64,000 nt of DNA. Origin: an uncultured Flaviramulus sp. Lineage in GTDB: Bacteria > Bacteroidota > Bacteroidia > Flavobacteriales > Flavobacteriaceae. Below are positions 29,291 to 39,621 of this stretch, in pieces. Each line of letters begins with the position of its first letter. Position 1 is the stretch's first letter. The stretch covers positions 1 through 64,000 of the forward strand of contig CANLXL010000010.1 in assembly GCA_947495125.1 (NCBI GenBank), written 5' to 3'. A model generated the notes under the pieces. It was not told the origin of the DNA and did not search any database. It saw only the letters and a program-made list of their open reading frames with translations. The translations under genes were made by a program, and so were the position numbers.

Positions 29291-30118
29291 ATGAGCAAAA
29301 TAGTGGTTGTAACAGGAGCAGGAGGTGTATTATGTAGTACTTTGGCGAAATCACTTGCTAAGGAGGGGCATAAAATAGCTCTTTTGGATTTAAAAGTTGA
29401 TGCGGCTAATAATGTAGCCGATGCCATTAATAAAGAAGGTGGAGTGGCTATTGGTATTGAAGCCAATGTGTTAGAGAAAGAATCCTTGGTTCTGGCTAAA
29501 AAAGAAGTCAATGATCGCTTAGGAGCTTGTGATATATTAATCAATGGTGCCGGCGGTAATCATCCCTTGGGGACAACAACTAACCCGCATTTACATGAAG
29601 ATGATCTTTTAAATGGTGTTGAGGGATTTAAAACATTTTTTGATTTGGATCCTGATGGCATTAAGTTTGTTTTTGATTTGAATTTTATAGGAACCTTGCT
29701 CCCAACACAGGTTTTCGCGAAAGATATGGTGGGAAGAGAAGGCTGTAGCGTTTTGAATATTTCGTCGATGAATGCGTTTACGCCATTAACAAAAATTCCA
29801 GCTTATAGTGGAGCGAAAGCGGCAGTTTCGAATTTCACGCAATGGTTGGCAGTACACTTTTCAAAAGTAGGGATTCGTGTCAATGCCTTAGCGCCCGGCT
29901 TCTTTCTTACAGACCAAAACAGAACACTTCTAACCACAGAAAATGGAGATTTAACACCGCGCGGACATACGATAATAGAACAAACACCAATGGGCAAATT
30001 TGGGGAGCCTGAAGATTTGGTGGGCACTACCTTATGGCTGTGTGGTGAAGGAGCCTCATTTGTAACTGGTGTCGTGATCCCAATTGATGGTGGTTTTAGT
30101 GCATTCAGTGGTGTTTAA
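29291..30118 (+). CDS. SDR-type D-fructuronate reductase (mannonate oxidoreductase)
   Basis: A 275-residue short-chain dehydrogenase. The nucleotide-binding motif VTGAGGVL is at 7-14, the structural NGAGG at 85-89, and the catalytic S158/S159, Y172 and K176 (in AYSGAKAAV) are in place. Lying directly before uxuA and uxaC, it very probably reduces D-fructuronate to D-mannonate, replacing the unrelated long-chain UxuB of E. coli. It could alternatively act on tagaturonate or another keto sugar acid. First gene of the operon. Confidence 0.88.
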   Translation: MSKIVVVTGAGGVLCSTLAKSLAKEGHKIALLDLKVDAANNVADAINKEGGVAIGIEANVLEKESLVLAKKEVNDRLGACDILINGAGGNHPLGTTTNPHLHEDDLLNGVEGFKTFFDLDPDGIKFVFDLNFIGTLLPTQVFAKDMVGREGCSVLNISSMNAFTPLTKIPAYSGAKAAVSNFTQWLAVHFSKVGIRVNALAPGFFLTDQNRTLLTTENGDLTPRGHTIIEQTPMGKFGEPEDLVGTTLWLCGEGASFVTGVVIPIDGGFSAFSGV

Positions 30119-30134
30119 AACATAGAATATAAGT

Positions 30135-31328
30135 ATGAGTATAAGTCTTGAAAAAACGTGGCGATGGTACGGACCAAATGATCCGGTTTCTCTTGCAGAT
30201 ATTAAACAAGCCGGTGCTACCGGAGTTGTTTCTGCGTTACATCATATTTCTAATGGGAATGTCTGGCCCATTGAAGATATAAAGGAACGAAAGCAAACTA
30301 TAGAAGCGGCTGGTTTGATCTGGTCTGTTGTTGAGAGTGTACCCATTCATGAAGATATAAAAAACCAATCCGGAAATTTTGAAACCTATATTGATAATTA
30401 CAAACAGACCCTTTTGAATTTGGGAGCTTGTGGTATCGATACCGTTTGTTATAACTTCATGCCTGTTTTGGATTGGACACGTACAAGCTTAGATTTTGAA
30501 GTTGAAGATGGGTCCAGAGCACTCCGTTTTGATGCAACGGCATTCGTAGTTTTTGAAGTGTTTTTATTGCAAAGACCGGGAGCGAAGGAGAGTTATAATG
30601 AAGCGCAGATAGACAAGGCAGAAGCCATGTATGTGAAAATGAGCGATTCTGAAAAGAGGCTACTTACTAAAAATATTATTGCCGGATTACCGGGAGCCGA
30701 GGAGGGGTATACCTTGCAGGAATTCAATACGATTCTTGCAACATATAGCGCTATTGGGCCGGAGGAATTAAAAAGTAATCTTTTTTATTTTTTACAAAGA
30801 ATTATTCCGGCAGCGGAAAAGGCAGGGGTATTGATGTGTATTCATCCCGATGATCCACCATTTCCAATATTAGGGCTACCAAGAGTTGTAAGTACAGAAC
30901 AGGATATTGTAGATTTATTTAACGCCGTAGATAGTCCAAATAACGGATTAACATTTTGCACGGGTTCGTTTGGTGTTCGATCTGATAACGATTTACCGGG
31001 AATGGTCGAACGCTTAGGCCATAGAATACATTTTATTCATTTAAGGGCCACTAAGCGTGATGCATCCGGAAACTTTTATGAAGCCAATCATTTAGAAGGA
31101 GATGTCGATATGTATGGCGTTATGAAAGCATTGGTGCTGGAGCAAAGAAAAAGACAATTGGCAGGAAGATCAGATTTGAGAATGCCAATGCGGCCAGATC
31201 ATGGTCATCAAATGTTAGATGATCTAAACAAAAAGACAAACCCCGGGTATTCAGCTATTGGGAGATTAAGAGGTTTAGCCGAATTGAGAGGGTTGGAATT
31301 TGGAATTTCTAAAAGCCTGAATTCATGA
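30135..31328 (+). CDS. uxuA: Mannonate dehydratase
   Basis: Dehydrates D-mannonate to 2-keto-3-deoxy-D-gluconate. The 397-residue protein begins with [20 protein letters not shown] and has [11 protein letters not shown] and [10 protein letters not shown], which carry metal-ligand and catalytic residues (H, D) of the UxuA family. The stop overlaps the uxaC start by four bases. Confidence 0.96.
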   Translation: MSISLEKTWRWYGPNDPVSLADIKQAGATGVVSALHHISNGNVWPIEDIKERKQTIEAAGLIWSVVESVPIHEDIKNQSGNFETYIDNYKQTLLNLGACGIDTVCYNFMPVLDWTRTSLDFEVEDGSRALRFDATAFVVFEVFLLQRPGAKESYNEAQIDKAEAMYVKMSDSEKRLLTKNIIAGLPGAEEGYTLQEFNTILATYSAIGPEELKSNLFYFLQRIIPAAEKAGVLMCIHPDDPPFPILGLPRVVSTEQDIVDLFNAVDSPNNGLTFCTGSFGVRSDNDLPGMVERLGHRIHFIHLRATKRDASGNFYEANHLEGDVDMYGVMKALVLEQRKRQLAGRSDLRMPMRPDHGHQMLDDLNKKTNPGYSAIGRLRGLAELRGLEFGISKSLNS

Positions 31329-32737
31329 ATCGCATAAATTCAAAACTATTCATAACAGATAATTTTCTACTGAACTCTCGCGAGGCTGAAGTTTTGTATC
31401 ATGAGTACGCCACTGCTATGCCTATCATTGATTATCATAATCATTTATCGCCAAAACAAATTGCAGCAGACTTACCGATTGAAAATATAACGGATGTCTG
31501 GTTAAATGGTGACCATTATAAATGGCGAGCTATGAGAGCCAATGGTATTGACGAAAAATATATTACGGGAGCGGGTTCTAAAGAGGAAAAATTTAATAAC
31601 TGGGCAGAAACTGTTCCTCATACTTTAAGGAACCCCTTGTTTCATTGGACGCAATTGGAACTCAAACGCTATTTTAATATTGATACGATATTACAACCAA
31701 ATTCTGCCGCTACCATTTATAAACAAGCGAATGCGACTTTAGCGTCTAAAAAACCATCTCAATTGTTAGAGCAAATGCAAGTAGAAGTTATTTGTACTAC
31801 GGATGATCCTGCAGATCATTTAGAATATCATAAAACAATAGCTGAGAAGAATATATATACAAAAGTATTACCAACGTTTAGACCGGATGCTATATTATCA
31901 ATAGAACGTGAGGGGTTTTTAAACTATCTTAGAAAATTAGAAACCAGTGTTGCAGGTTCTATTGAAAATCTGGATGATTTATTTAAGGCTTTAGAACAGA
32001 GAATTGAATATTTCAACCAGCATGGTTGTCGTTTGTCAGACTATGGTATGGCTCAAATTTTCGCTTGTAACTTTACTGAAAAAGAAGCTGATGATATATT
32101 AAAAAAGCGATTGTCAGGCCAAGATGTATCAGTAGATGAAGCTAATTTATATGCTTCGTGTGTTTTATATAAATTATGTAAGATGTACCATGCCAAAGGC
32201 TGGGTACAGCAATTTCATTTAGGAGCACTTAGAAATAATAATAGCCGTTTACTTAGACAAATAGGAGCCGATTCCGGATGTGATTCTATTGGTGATTATA
32301 GTCAGGCAGAATCGATGTCAAAATTGTTCAACAGACTCGATGCTGAAAATAGCCTGAGTAAAACGATTACTTATAATGTAAATCCGTCTCACAATGAAGT
32401 ATTTGCCACCATGATGGGCAACTATAGTCAAGAAGGAATCCCCGGCAAAATGCAATACGGATCGGGATGGTGGTTCTTAGATCAAAAAGACGGTATGGAA
32501 AAGCAATTAAATACGCTTTCGAACATGGGGCTTTTGAGTAGGTTTGTGGGAATGCTAACAGATAGTCGCAGTTTATTATCTTTTCCAAGACATGAGTATT
32601 TTAGGAGAATATTATGTAATTTGATTGCCGAAGATATTAATAAGGGATTGCTTCCAAATGATATGGACTTTTTAGGAAGTATGATACAGAATATCTGTTA
32701 TAATAATGCGGTTGAATATTTCAATTTTGAAAAATAG
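31325..32737 (+). CDS. uxaC: Glucuronate/galacturonate isomerase
   Basis: Isomerises D-glucuronate to D-fructuronate and D-galacturonate to D-tagaturonate, the first step of the pathway. 470 residues. The amidohydrolase-related fold is marked by [14 protein letters not shown] near residues 35-48 and by later blocks such as [13 protein letters not shown] and [24 protein letters not shown]. Third gene of the SDR-uxuA-uxaC operon. Confidence 0.97.
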   Translation: MNRINSKLFITDNFLLNSREAEVLYHEYATAMPIIDYHNHLSPKQIAADLPIENITDVWLNGDHYKWRAMRANGIDEKYITGAGSKEEKFNNWAETVPHTLRNPLFHWTQLELKRYFNIDTILQPNSAATIYKQANATLASKKPSQLLEQMQVEVICTTDDPADHLEYHKTIAEKNIYTKVLPTFRPDAILSIEREGFLNYLRKLETSVAGSIENLDDLFKALEQRIEYFNQHGCRLSDYGMAQIFACNFTEKEADDILKKRLSGQDVSVDEANLYASCVLYKLCKMYHAKGWVQQFHLGALRNNNSRLLRQIGADSGCDSIGDYSQAESMSKLFNRLDAENSLSKTITYNVNPSHNEVFATMMGNYSQEGIPGKMQYGSGWWFLDQKDGMEKQLNTLSNMGLLSRFVGMLTDSRSLLSFPRHEYFRRILCNLIAEDINKGLLPNDMDFLGSMIQNICYNNAVEYFNFEK

Positions 32738-32740
32738 AGC

Positions 32741-32776
32741 AACACCTAAAATACAATCGATTGTATTTTAGGTGTT
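32741..32776 (+). terminator. Perfect 36-base palindrome between uxaC and the TRAP genes
   Basis: A palindrome with 18-base arms and no loop, centred between 32758 and 32759. It contains CACCTAAAATACAATC and its complement and is followed by TTTG rather than a long T tract. It begins three bases past the uxaC stop. It could act as a terminator or attenuator that lowers transporter expression, as an mRNA-stabilising hairpin, or as a protein-binding site. Confidence 0.55.
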
Positions 32777-32797
32777 TGAAAAGAGTCTAGGCTAACA

Positions 32798-33790
32798 ATG
32801 AAACAACTTGAACCAATGAAATATAAAATAGGGCTTATCGCCATACTTTTGATGAGTTTATCATCTTGTAAAAAAAATGATGGCACAAGAACACTCTATT
32901 TGGGTCATAGTTTACCACAATCGCACCCTGTACATAAAGGGATCCTGGAATTTCAGAAGGTGTTGGAAGTAAAATCCAAAGGTAGTTTAAAGGTTAAAAT
33001 TTTTCCGGATGGGCAATTAGGATCGGAAAGAGAAGTGTTAGAGTTATTACAAATTGGTAGTGTGGCGGCTACAAAGGTGAGCGCAGCGACCTTGTCTAAT
33101 TTTGTACCCGAGTACCATCTTTTGGGAATTCCATATTTGTTTCGGGATAAAGAACATAAATTTAGGGTTCTAGAGGGCGATATAGGAAAATCTATTTTGG
33201 AAAAAGGAGCCAAATTTTGGCTACGAGGACTTTGCTATTACGATGCCGGAAGTAGAAGTTTCTATACTAGCGAAAAGGCCATACGAACACCGGATGATTT
33301 AAACGGACTTAAAATTAGGGTCATGAACAATCAAATGGCCATTAATATGGTGAATTCTATGGGAGGCTCAGCAACGCCGTTGTCCTATAGCGAACTTTAT
33401 ACGGCGATTCAGCAGGGTGTTGTCGATGGCGCGGAAAATAATCCACCATCGTTTGTGTCCTCGAATCATTACGAAATTAGCAAATATTACACTTTGGACG
33501 AGCATTCCGCCGTTCCCGATGTGCTTTTGATAGGAACAAAGTATTGGAATAAACTCTCTGAAGAGGAAAAAAAATGGGTGCAGGAAGCCGCAGACGAATC
33601 ATCACAAGCGCAGAAGGTATTCTGGAATAACTCCGTTCTCGAATCCATGGAGGTCGCCAAAAAAGCGGGTGTAGAGGTTATTATTCCCGAGAAATCCTTG
33701 TTCGCTGAAAAATCAAAATCTGTGGTTGAAGGGTTCGTAAAGGAATACCCGGAAATGGCTCCAATTATAGAACAAATAAAAAATCAATAA
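32798..33790 (+). CDS. TRAP transporter solute-binding protein, DctP family
   Basis: A 330-residue substrate-binding protein. The N-terminus carries a lipobox-like LLMSLSSCKK, so it is likely lipid-anchored, which is unusual among classical periplasmic DctP proteins. The family blocks LGHSLPQSHPVHKG, FPDGQLGSEREVLE and GLKIRVMNNQM are present; the arginine in the last one normally binds the substrate carboxylate. It probably binds a hexuronate. The in-frame ATG two codons before MKYKIG is an alternative start. Confidence 0.92.
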   Translation: MKQLEPMKYKIGLIAILLMSLSSCKKNDGTRTLYLGHSLPQSHPVHKGILEFQKVLEVKSKGSLKVKIFPDGQLGSEREVLELLQIGSVAATKVSAATLSNFVPEYHLLGIPYLFRDKEHKFRVLEGDIGKSILEKGAKFWLRGLCYYDAGSRSFYTSEKAIRTPDDLNGLKIRVMNNQMAINMVNSMGGSATPLSYSELYTAIQQGVVDGAENNPPSFVSSNHYEISKYYTLDEHSAVPDVLLIGTKYWNKLSEEEKKWVQEAADESSQAQKVFWNNSVLESMEVAKKAGVEVIIPEKSLFAEKSKSVVEGFVKEYPEMAPIIEQIKNQ

Positions 33791-33792
33791 TT

Positions 33793-34284
33793 ATGAACAG
33801 ATCAGAATTTATTTTTAAAAAAGTGAATCGATTTCTTGAGTGGTTCTTGATTACAATTTTTGCACTTTTGGTTTTAGATGTTTTGTTTCAAGTATTTTCA
33901 AGATATATATTAGGAACATCTTTTACATGGACAGAGGAATTTGCACGTTTTTCTTTAATATGGATGACTATTATAGGGGCAGCTTATCTCAATGCCAAAA
34001 GAGAGCATCTATCTATGGATTTTTTATATCAGAAATTCTCAGCACCCCATAAAAGAAAAGCCTCCATCCTTGTGGAAATTTTGGTATTTCTTTTCGCATT
34101 GATTGTTATGGTTATTGGTGGCCTCAATTTGGTCTATACCACTTTGCATTTAGAACAGTTATCAGGCACATTACGAATCCCCCTTGGTTATGTATATGCC
34201 ATTATGCCGTTTAGCGGTTTATTAATTATGGCCTTTTCGGTATATCATATTTCAAATATTTATTCAAACAAAATCAATAATTAA
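33793..34284 (+). CDS. TRAP transporter small permease, DctQ family
   Basis: A 163-residue membrane protein with four predicted helices. The segments FSRYILGTSFTWTEEFARFSLIWM and AAYLNAKREHLSMDF (with the conserved E and R) are typical of DctQ. It follows dctP by two bases and is followed by the large permease. Confidence 0.92.
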   Translation: MNRSEFIFKKVNRFLEWFLITIFALLVLDVLFQVFSRYILGTSFTWTEEFARFSLIWMTIIGAAYLNAKREHLSMDFLYQKFSAPHKRKASILVEILVFLFALIVMVIGGLNLVYTTLHLEQLSGTLRIPLGYVYAIMPFSGLLIMAFSVYHISNIYSNKINN

Positions 34285-34286
34285 TT

Positions 34287-35591
34287 ATGAGTATTGAAGT
34301 TATAAGTATCATTGTTTTGTTTGCCAGTTTCTTTACACTTTTACTGTTAAAGGTGCCCGTGGCATATAGTATTGGAATCTCAACAACCATAAGTTTACTT
34401 TTGAATATTGATAAAATGCCCGGCATAACGACCATTGCTCAAAGAATGACAACGGGTATTGATAGTTTCGCGCTATTAGCCATTCCGTTCTTTATATTGG
34501 CCGGTGAAATTATGAAACGTGGTGGTATTGCTAATCGACTTATCAACTTTGCAAAATCTATGGTAGCTGGTCTTCCGGGAGGTTTAGCTTATGTAAACGT
34601 TTTAGCATCGATGCTTTTTGGAGCAATATCGGGTTCTGCTCTTGCGGCAGCCTCTGCAATTGGAAGTATAATGACCGATAGAATGGAAGAAGAAGGTTAC
34701 CCTCGAACCTTTAGTGCGTCTGTAAATATCACGTCTTCAACAACGGGTTTATTAATTCCTCCTAGTAATATTCTCATAGTATATGCCTTGGCAAGTGGGG
34801 GTACATCATCGGTTGCTGCATTGTTCATTGCAGGGTATTTGCCGGGAATATTGGTTGGATTTGCCATTATGGGATATATCGCTTTTATCGCCATTAATAG
34901 GGGCTATGCGAAAGGAAAACGGGCTACGTTGTTCGAAATCTGGACGTTTTTCAGAAAAGCATTTTTCAGCTTACTGCTATTGGTTATTGTAGTTGGTGGT
35001 ATTGTTGCAGGAATTTTTACAGCTACCGAAGCCTCTGTGATTGCTGTGTTATATGCAGCCATATTGGCTCTGGTTTATGGTGATATGAAAAAGCAAGATT
35101 TTCCTGAAGTACTATTATCAAGTGCAAAAACAACCGCTGTCGTAATGTTTTTAATTTGTACGTCTATGGCCATGTCGTGGTTGTTTTCTTTTGAAAGTAT
35201 TCCGGAAATGATTAGCGCATTTTTACTGGAATCATTACAGAATAAGTTCGCGATCTTTTTAGCCATCAATATTATATTGTTAATTATCGGAACTTTTATG
35301 GACATGACCCCTGCGGTTTTAATATTCACACCTATTTTTCTCCCGGTGGTGACCGCCTTGGGTATGGATCCTGTTCATTTTGGAATCGTCATTGTATTAA
35401 ATTTATGTATAGGTATTTGTACGCCACCGGTGGGCACTTTACTCTTTGTAGGTAGTGGTGTTGCAAAAGTATCGGTTACCCAGGTTATAAGGCCCTTATT
35501 GCCGTTTTTAGCCATTATGGTAGTTGTATTGATGCTGATAAGTTATATCCCTGAAATATCAATGTTTTTACCAAACTTATTCGATTTATAA
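34287..35591 (+). CDS. TRAP transporter large permease, DctM family
   Basis: A 434-residue permease with about 12 membrane helices that couples uptake to the sodium gradient. Typical blocks are AIPFFILAGEIMKRGGIANRL, GAISGSALAAASAIGSIM, SSTTGLLIPPSNILIVYAL and GICTPPVGTLLFVG. Together with the two preceding genes it forms a complete tripartite uronate-type importer. Confidence 0.96.
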   Translation: MSIEVISIIVLFASFFTLLLLKVPVAYSIGISTTISLLLNIDKMPGITTIAQRMTTGIDSFALLAIPFFILAGEIMKRGGIANRLINFAKSMVAGLPGGLAYVNVLASMLFGAISGSALAAASAIGSIMTDRMEEEGYPRTFSASVNITSSTTGLLIPPSNILIVYALASGGTSSVAALFIAGYLPGILVGFAIMGYIAFIAINRGYAKGKRATLFEIWTFFRKAFFSLLLLVIVVGGIVAGIFTATEASVIAVLYAAILALVYGDMKKQDFPEVLLSSAKTTAVVMFLICTSMAMSWLFSFESIPEMISAFLLESLQNKFAIFLAINIILLIIGTFMDMTPAVLIFTPIFLPVVTALGMDPVHFGIVIVLNLCIGICTPPVGTLLFVGSGVAKVSVTQVIRPLLPFLAIMVVVLMLISYIPEISMFLPNLFDL

Positions 35592-35634
35592 ATAGTCACA
35601 TAAAACCAGAATTGTAATATTAAATAATGATCAA

Positions 35635-37026
35635 ATGAATTTAAACTTTAAAATTTTAAGATTAAAAGAGCTATTAGCAGTAACATTAGTAGCGCTTTTT
35701 ATGAGTTGTCAATCAAATAATAAAGAGAGCACACCATGGGTTGATTTGTTTGATGGAAAAACGCTGAATGGATGGTTCAAGATTGGAGGAGCGGCAACTT
35801 ACGAAGTAAAAGATGGTGCTATAGTTGGAACATCAACATTGAATACGCCAAACACATTTTTACGATCGGATAGTATTTTTGGAGATTTTATACTTGAACT
35901 AGAGTATAAGGTTGATCCAAAATTGAATTCAGGAATTCAAATCAGAAGCAATAGTATTCCATCATATTATAATGGAAGAACTCATGGATATCAGGTTGAA
36001 ATCGATCCTTCCGATCGGGCCTGGAGTGCAGGGATTTACGACGAAAGTAGGCGAGGTTGGTTAAATACTTTAAAAAACAACCCTGAAGCTCAAAAGGCTT
36101 TCAAACAAAATGAATGGAACAAGTATCGTATTGAAGCTATTGGAGATACGCTTAAAACCTGGATAAATGGCGTACCTGCAGCTTATTTAATTGATGATAT
36201 GACAGCGACGGGATTCATAGGATTACAAGTTCATGGTATTGGAAAGGATGAAGCTAAGAATGGAACTCAGGTGGCATGGAAAAACATTAGAATAATAATC
36301 GAAAACGCTCAAAAGTACAGTCAAAAATCAAGTATAGAGCCTATCATTACAAAAAACAACTTATTTGGAAAAGAAGAAGAACAAGGTTGGAAGCTACTTT
36401 GGGATGGCAAAACGACCAAAGGTTGGAAAGGAGCGAAGCTCGATAAGTTTCCGGATTCCGGATGGGAAATTAAAGATGGTGTACTTTCGGTATTAGCATC
36501 TGGTGGTGGAGAATCGGAAGCTGGAGGGGATATTGTTACAACAGATCTGTATAGTGATTTTGAATTAAAATTAGACTTTAAAATCACTGAAGGTGCTAAT
36601 AGCGGTATTAAATATTATGTTGATACGAAAATTAATAAGGGGGCCGGTTCCTCAATCGGGTTGGAGTATCAGATTTTGGACGATGCCAAACACCCGGATG
36701 CGAAAGAAGGAAATCATGAAGGAAGCAGAACCGTAGCATCTTTGTATGATTTAATACAGGCCGATACAAATAAAGTAGTAAATCCAATTGGTTCCTGGAA
36801 TCATGCCAGAATAATTTCTAAAGATAATCACGTGGAACACTGGTTAAATGGACGAAAAGTTCTGGAATACGAACGAAAAAGCCCGGGGTACCTAAAATTG
36901 GTTTCAGAAAGTAAGTATAAAAAATGGCCAAATTTTGGAGAGGCAGATGCGGGGAGAATCCTTTTACAAGATCATGGTGATTTTGTGTCTTTTAGAAATA
37001 TTAAAATACGTTCATTAAAAAAATAA
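35635..37026 (+). CDS. Tandem DUF1080 (3-keto-disaccharide hydrolase) lipoprotein
   Basis: 463 residues with a lipobox at LFMSCQS and two DUF1080 concanavalin-like domains, at about 35-220 and 245-460. Each starts with a WxxLFDGKTLNGW-type motif (PWVDLFDGKTLNGWFK; WKLLWDGKTTKGW). The family includes 3-keto-glycoside hydrolases and carbohydrate-binding proteins. As a surface or periplasmic lipoprotein in a uronate operon, it likely acts on oligosaccharides that the next gene's product oxidises at C3; that is an inference from context. Confidence 0.88.
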   Translation: MNLNFKILRLKELLAVTLVALFMSCQSNNKESTPWVDLFDGKTLNGWFKIGGAATYEVKDGAIVGTSTLNTPNTFLRSDSIFGDFILELEYKVDPKLNSGIQIRSNSIPSYYNGRTHGYQVEIDPSDRAWSAGIYDESRRGWLNTLKNNPEAQKAFKQNEWNKYRIEAIGDTLKTWINGVPAAYLIDDMTATGFIGLQVHGIGKDEAKNGTQVAWKNIRIIIENAQKYSQKSSIEPIITKNNLFGKEEEQGWKLLWDGKTTKGWKGAKLDKFPDSGWEIKDGVLSVLASGGGESEAGGDIVTTDLYSDFELKLDFKITEGANSGIKYYVDTKINKGAGSSIGLEYQILDDAKHPDAKEGNHEGSRTVASLYDLIQADTNKVVNPIGSWNHARIISKDNHVEHWLNGRKVLEYERKSPGYLKLVSESKYKKWPNFGEADAGRILLQDHGDFVSFRNIKIRSLKK

Positions 37027-37031
37027 AAATT

Positions 37032-38375
37032 ATGAGTACAGATAGAAGAAGTTTTATAAAAAAGGCAGCAGCGGGAGCCATTGGTGTAACTTTAAGTAAT
37101 GGTGTAAATGCTTTGTCAGCCAAAAGTTATTCCAATATCATAGGAGCAAATGATCGCATTAACCTTGCTATTCAGGGTTTAGGCCGACGTTACGGAGGAT
37201 ATAAAGCGCCTATTGTCGACAAAAAAAATAATGTTAGGTTACTCTACTTATGTGATGTCATGAAGAGTCAACGTGATAAGGCAGCGGCTAATTTTGGAAA
37301 AGATGTTAACTATAAGATCAAATTGGAAAACGATATCCGTAAGGTATTGGCCGATAAAGGTTTAGATGCTGTTTTTATGGCGACACCAGATCACTGGCAT
37401 ACACCGGGTGCGATTATGGCGATGCAGGCGGGAAAACATGTGTACCTGGAAAAACCCTGTTCTCATAATATGCATGAAAATGAATTGCTGGTAGCGGCCC
37501 AGGAAAAGTATAACAAGGCTGTTCAGATGGGGAATCAGCAAAGGTCCTCAGCAGAATCTGCACAAATCATTAAGGAAATTCATAATGGTATTATTGGTAA
37601 GACGTATAAAGCAACTGCGTTTTATATTAACTCCAGAGGAGAAGTGCCCGTTCAAACAAAAACGGCACCTCCTGAAGGGTTGGATTGGGATCTTTTTCAA
37701 GGACCTTCGCCCAGAAAGGCATATACTCATAATACTTGGGATTATAACTGGCATTGGTACGGTTGGGATTTTGGAACAGCCGAAATGGGGAATAATGCAA
37801 CCCACGAATTGGATATTGCACGTTGGGCATTGGGGGTAGAGTTACCGGAGCATGTGGACGTAAGATCAGGAAAGTCACAATATTTAAATGATGGTTGGGA
37901 GATGTATGACGCTATGGAAGCCAGGTTTACATTTTCAGACGGTCAAATTATAGAATGGGATGGTCAAAGTAGAAATGGTTATAACAAGTATGGAAAAGGT
38001 AGAGGGACTATAATTTATGGATCCAAAGGTTCTGTATTTATAGACCGTAGCGGTTACGAATTGTTCGATCTTAAAGGGAAGTCCATACGAAATAGTAAAT
38101 CCGATGGAACAGAAGGAGGTATGGCTCTTGGTGGCGGTGGAGATTTATCAACGCGCCATGCCGTAAACTTTTTTGAAACCATTCGAGGAAAAGAAACCTT
38201 GACATCTCCAATTCAGCAAGGAGCACTAAGTCAGGCTATGACGCATTACGCCAATATAGCTTCAAAAACAGGAAAGTCGTTTGAGGTTGATGTCAATAGT
38301 GGTCGCATATTCGACAGGGAGGCTATGAAACATTGGTCACGTAATTATGAACCCGGATGGGAACCAAAATTATAA
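37032..38375 (+). CDS. Tat-exported Gfo/Idh/MocA-type oxidoreductase
   Basis: 447 residues with a twin-arginine signal (TDRRSFIKKAAAGAIGVTLSNG), an NAD(P)-binding Rossmann domain and the KHVYLEKPCSHN motif whose lysine is catalytic in Gfo/Idh enzymes. The VFMATPDHWHTPGAIMAM block fits the family. It is exported folded with its cofactor, and its position next to a DUF1080 lipoprotein suggests 3-keto-sugar chemistry. A decayed paralogue of its C-terminus lies at 41417-41595. Confidence 0.9.
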   Translation: MSTDRRSFIKKAAAGAIGVTLSNGVNALSAKSYSNIIGANDRINLAIQGLGRRYGGYKAPIVDKKNNVRLLYLCDVMKSQRDKAAANFGKDVNYKIKLENDIRKVLADKGLDAVFMATPDHWHTPGAIMAMQAGKHVYLEKPCSHNMHENELLVAAQEKYNKAVQMGNQQRSSAESAQIIKEIHNGIIGKTYKATAFYINSRGEVPVQTKTAPPEGLDWDLFQGPSPRKAYTHNTWDYNWHWYGWDFGTAEMGNNATHELDIARWALGVELPEHVDVRSGKSQYLNDGWEMYDAMEARFTFSDGQIIEWDGQSRNGYNKYGKGRGTIIYGSKGSVFIDRSGYELFDLKGKSIRNSKSDGTEGGMALGGGGDLSTRHAVNFFETIRGKETLTSPIQQGALSQAMTHYANIASKTGKSFEVDVNSGRIFDREAMKHWSRNYEPGWEPKL

Positions 38376-38475
38376 AGCAAATGAATTATTTATGTTGCAG
38401 GAGGAGATGAAAAGTGAATCATAGGAATTAATTGGAATAACCGATTAAATTGTTTAAACTTAAAATAAGGCCTTT

Positions 38476-39519
38476 TTAAACTATTATCGGTTTTTCCTGA
38501 ATATTCGAAGAATGTCGAACAATCAATTCGGCGTTTAAAATGATTTTATTGAGTTTTTGTCTGACGACTGTTTTTTTAGTGTGTGCGAGAAATGTTTGGG
38601 CTGCCTGTTTTCCAATTTCAGCGCTGTGTTGATTAACACTGGAAATCGCAGGAGTAACCATAGAAGTAAATGGTTCATTTCCAAATCCGACCAAAGCGAT
38701 ATCATTTGGAATATCAATGCCTCTTTCATTTAGTACTTGAAGTGCTCCTAAGGCAGCATAGTCACCGGCAACATAAACGGCATCGGGCCGGTTTTTTAAT
38801 GCCAGTAATTCAGACATTTTGACTCTGCCATCCTCTGTGGTTAAGCTACTTTCAACTAAAAAAGTACGCTCAAAAGGTAATTCATGTTTTTTTATAGCAT
38901 CGATATAACCCCTTATTCTATTGTTAAAAATTCGGGTATGTCTGTATCCGCCAATATGAGCAATGCGTTTGCATCCCTGTTTTACAAGATGTTCAACGAT
39001 CATGTGGCTGCTATCGTAGTCATTAATTCCAATATAATCGACGTTTAGATTATTTTCCCCGCGGTCGAATAAGATTAATGGGATACCCTTGGATTTAATT
39101 TTTTCAAAATATTCCAAATCGGTAGTTTCATTGGCCATTGAAGCTATGATCCCATCAACCTGTGTAAATAATAGGGTGTCTATATTATCACATTCTTTTT
39201 TGTAAGATTCATTAGATTGTGTAATGATAATATTGTAACCTTCTTTATTCAAAACAGTTTCCATACTCTGAATGACGGAAGAAAAAAAATGGCTATTCGT
39301 TTTTGGTACAATAACACCAACCAATTTACTTTTTCCTTTACGCAGTGCACTGGCAAGGTGATTAGGTTGATAGTTCAGATCTTTCGAAACCTTTTTAACA
39401 GCAAGTTTGGTTTTTTCACTTATACGGGGGTCATCGTGCAGTGCTTTAGAAACCGCTGCCGCCGATATATTTAATACTTTGGCAATATCTTTTATGGTCG
39501 GTTTTTTTTTGTTTGTCAA
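38476..39519 (-). CDS. LacI-family regulator of kdgK-eda
   Basis: 347 residues, starting from a TTG at 39519. The helix-turn-helix KPTIKDIAKVLNISAAAVSKAL is followed by the hinge helix NHLASALRKGKS and the ligand-binding domain. It is divergent from kdgK, and a perfect 22-base palindrome with the classical LacI centre AAACGTTT lies 12 bases before its start codon. This suggests autoregulation and control of kdgK-eda, probably with KDG or KDPG as effector. Confidence 0.9.
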   Translation of the reverse strand: MTNKKKPTIKDIAKVLNISAAAVSKALHDDPRISEKTKLAVKKVSKDLNYQPNHLASALRKGKSKLVGVIVPKTNSHFFSSVIQSMETVLNKEGYNIIITQSNESYKKECDNIDTLLFTQVDGIIASMANETTDLEYFEKIKSKGIPLILFDRGENNLNVDYIGINDYDSSHMIVEHLVKQGCKRIAHIGGYRHTRIFNNRIRGYIDAIKKHELPFERTFLVESSLTTEDGRVKMSELLALKNRPDAVYVAGDYAALGALQVLNERGIDIPNDIALVGFGNEPFTSMVTPAISSVNQHSAEIGKQAAQTFLAHTKKTVVRQKLNKIILNAELIVRHSSNIQEKPIIV

Positions 39520-39530
39520 TTTTTTATATA

Positions 39531-39552
39531 TTTGCTTAAACGTTTAAGCAAA
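39531..39552. promoter_or_regulatory. LacI-type operator, perfect 22-base palindrome
   Basis: Arms TTTGCTTAAAC and GTTTAAGCAAA, centred between 39541 and 39542 on CG. It sits between the divergent LacI gene and kdgK, next to the LacI start. Confidence 0.8.
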
Positions 39553-39621
39553 TATAATAGCTTAATACTTAAAAACAAAATGAGACTGATGTATGTCGCG
39601 TTTTGTTTATTTTTAAGTCAT

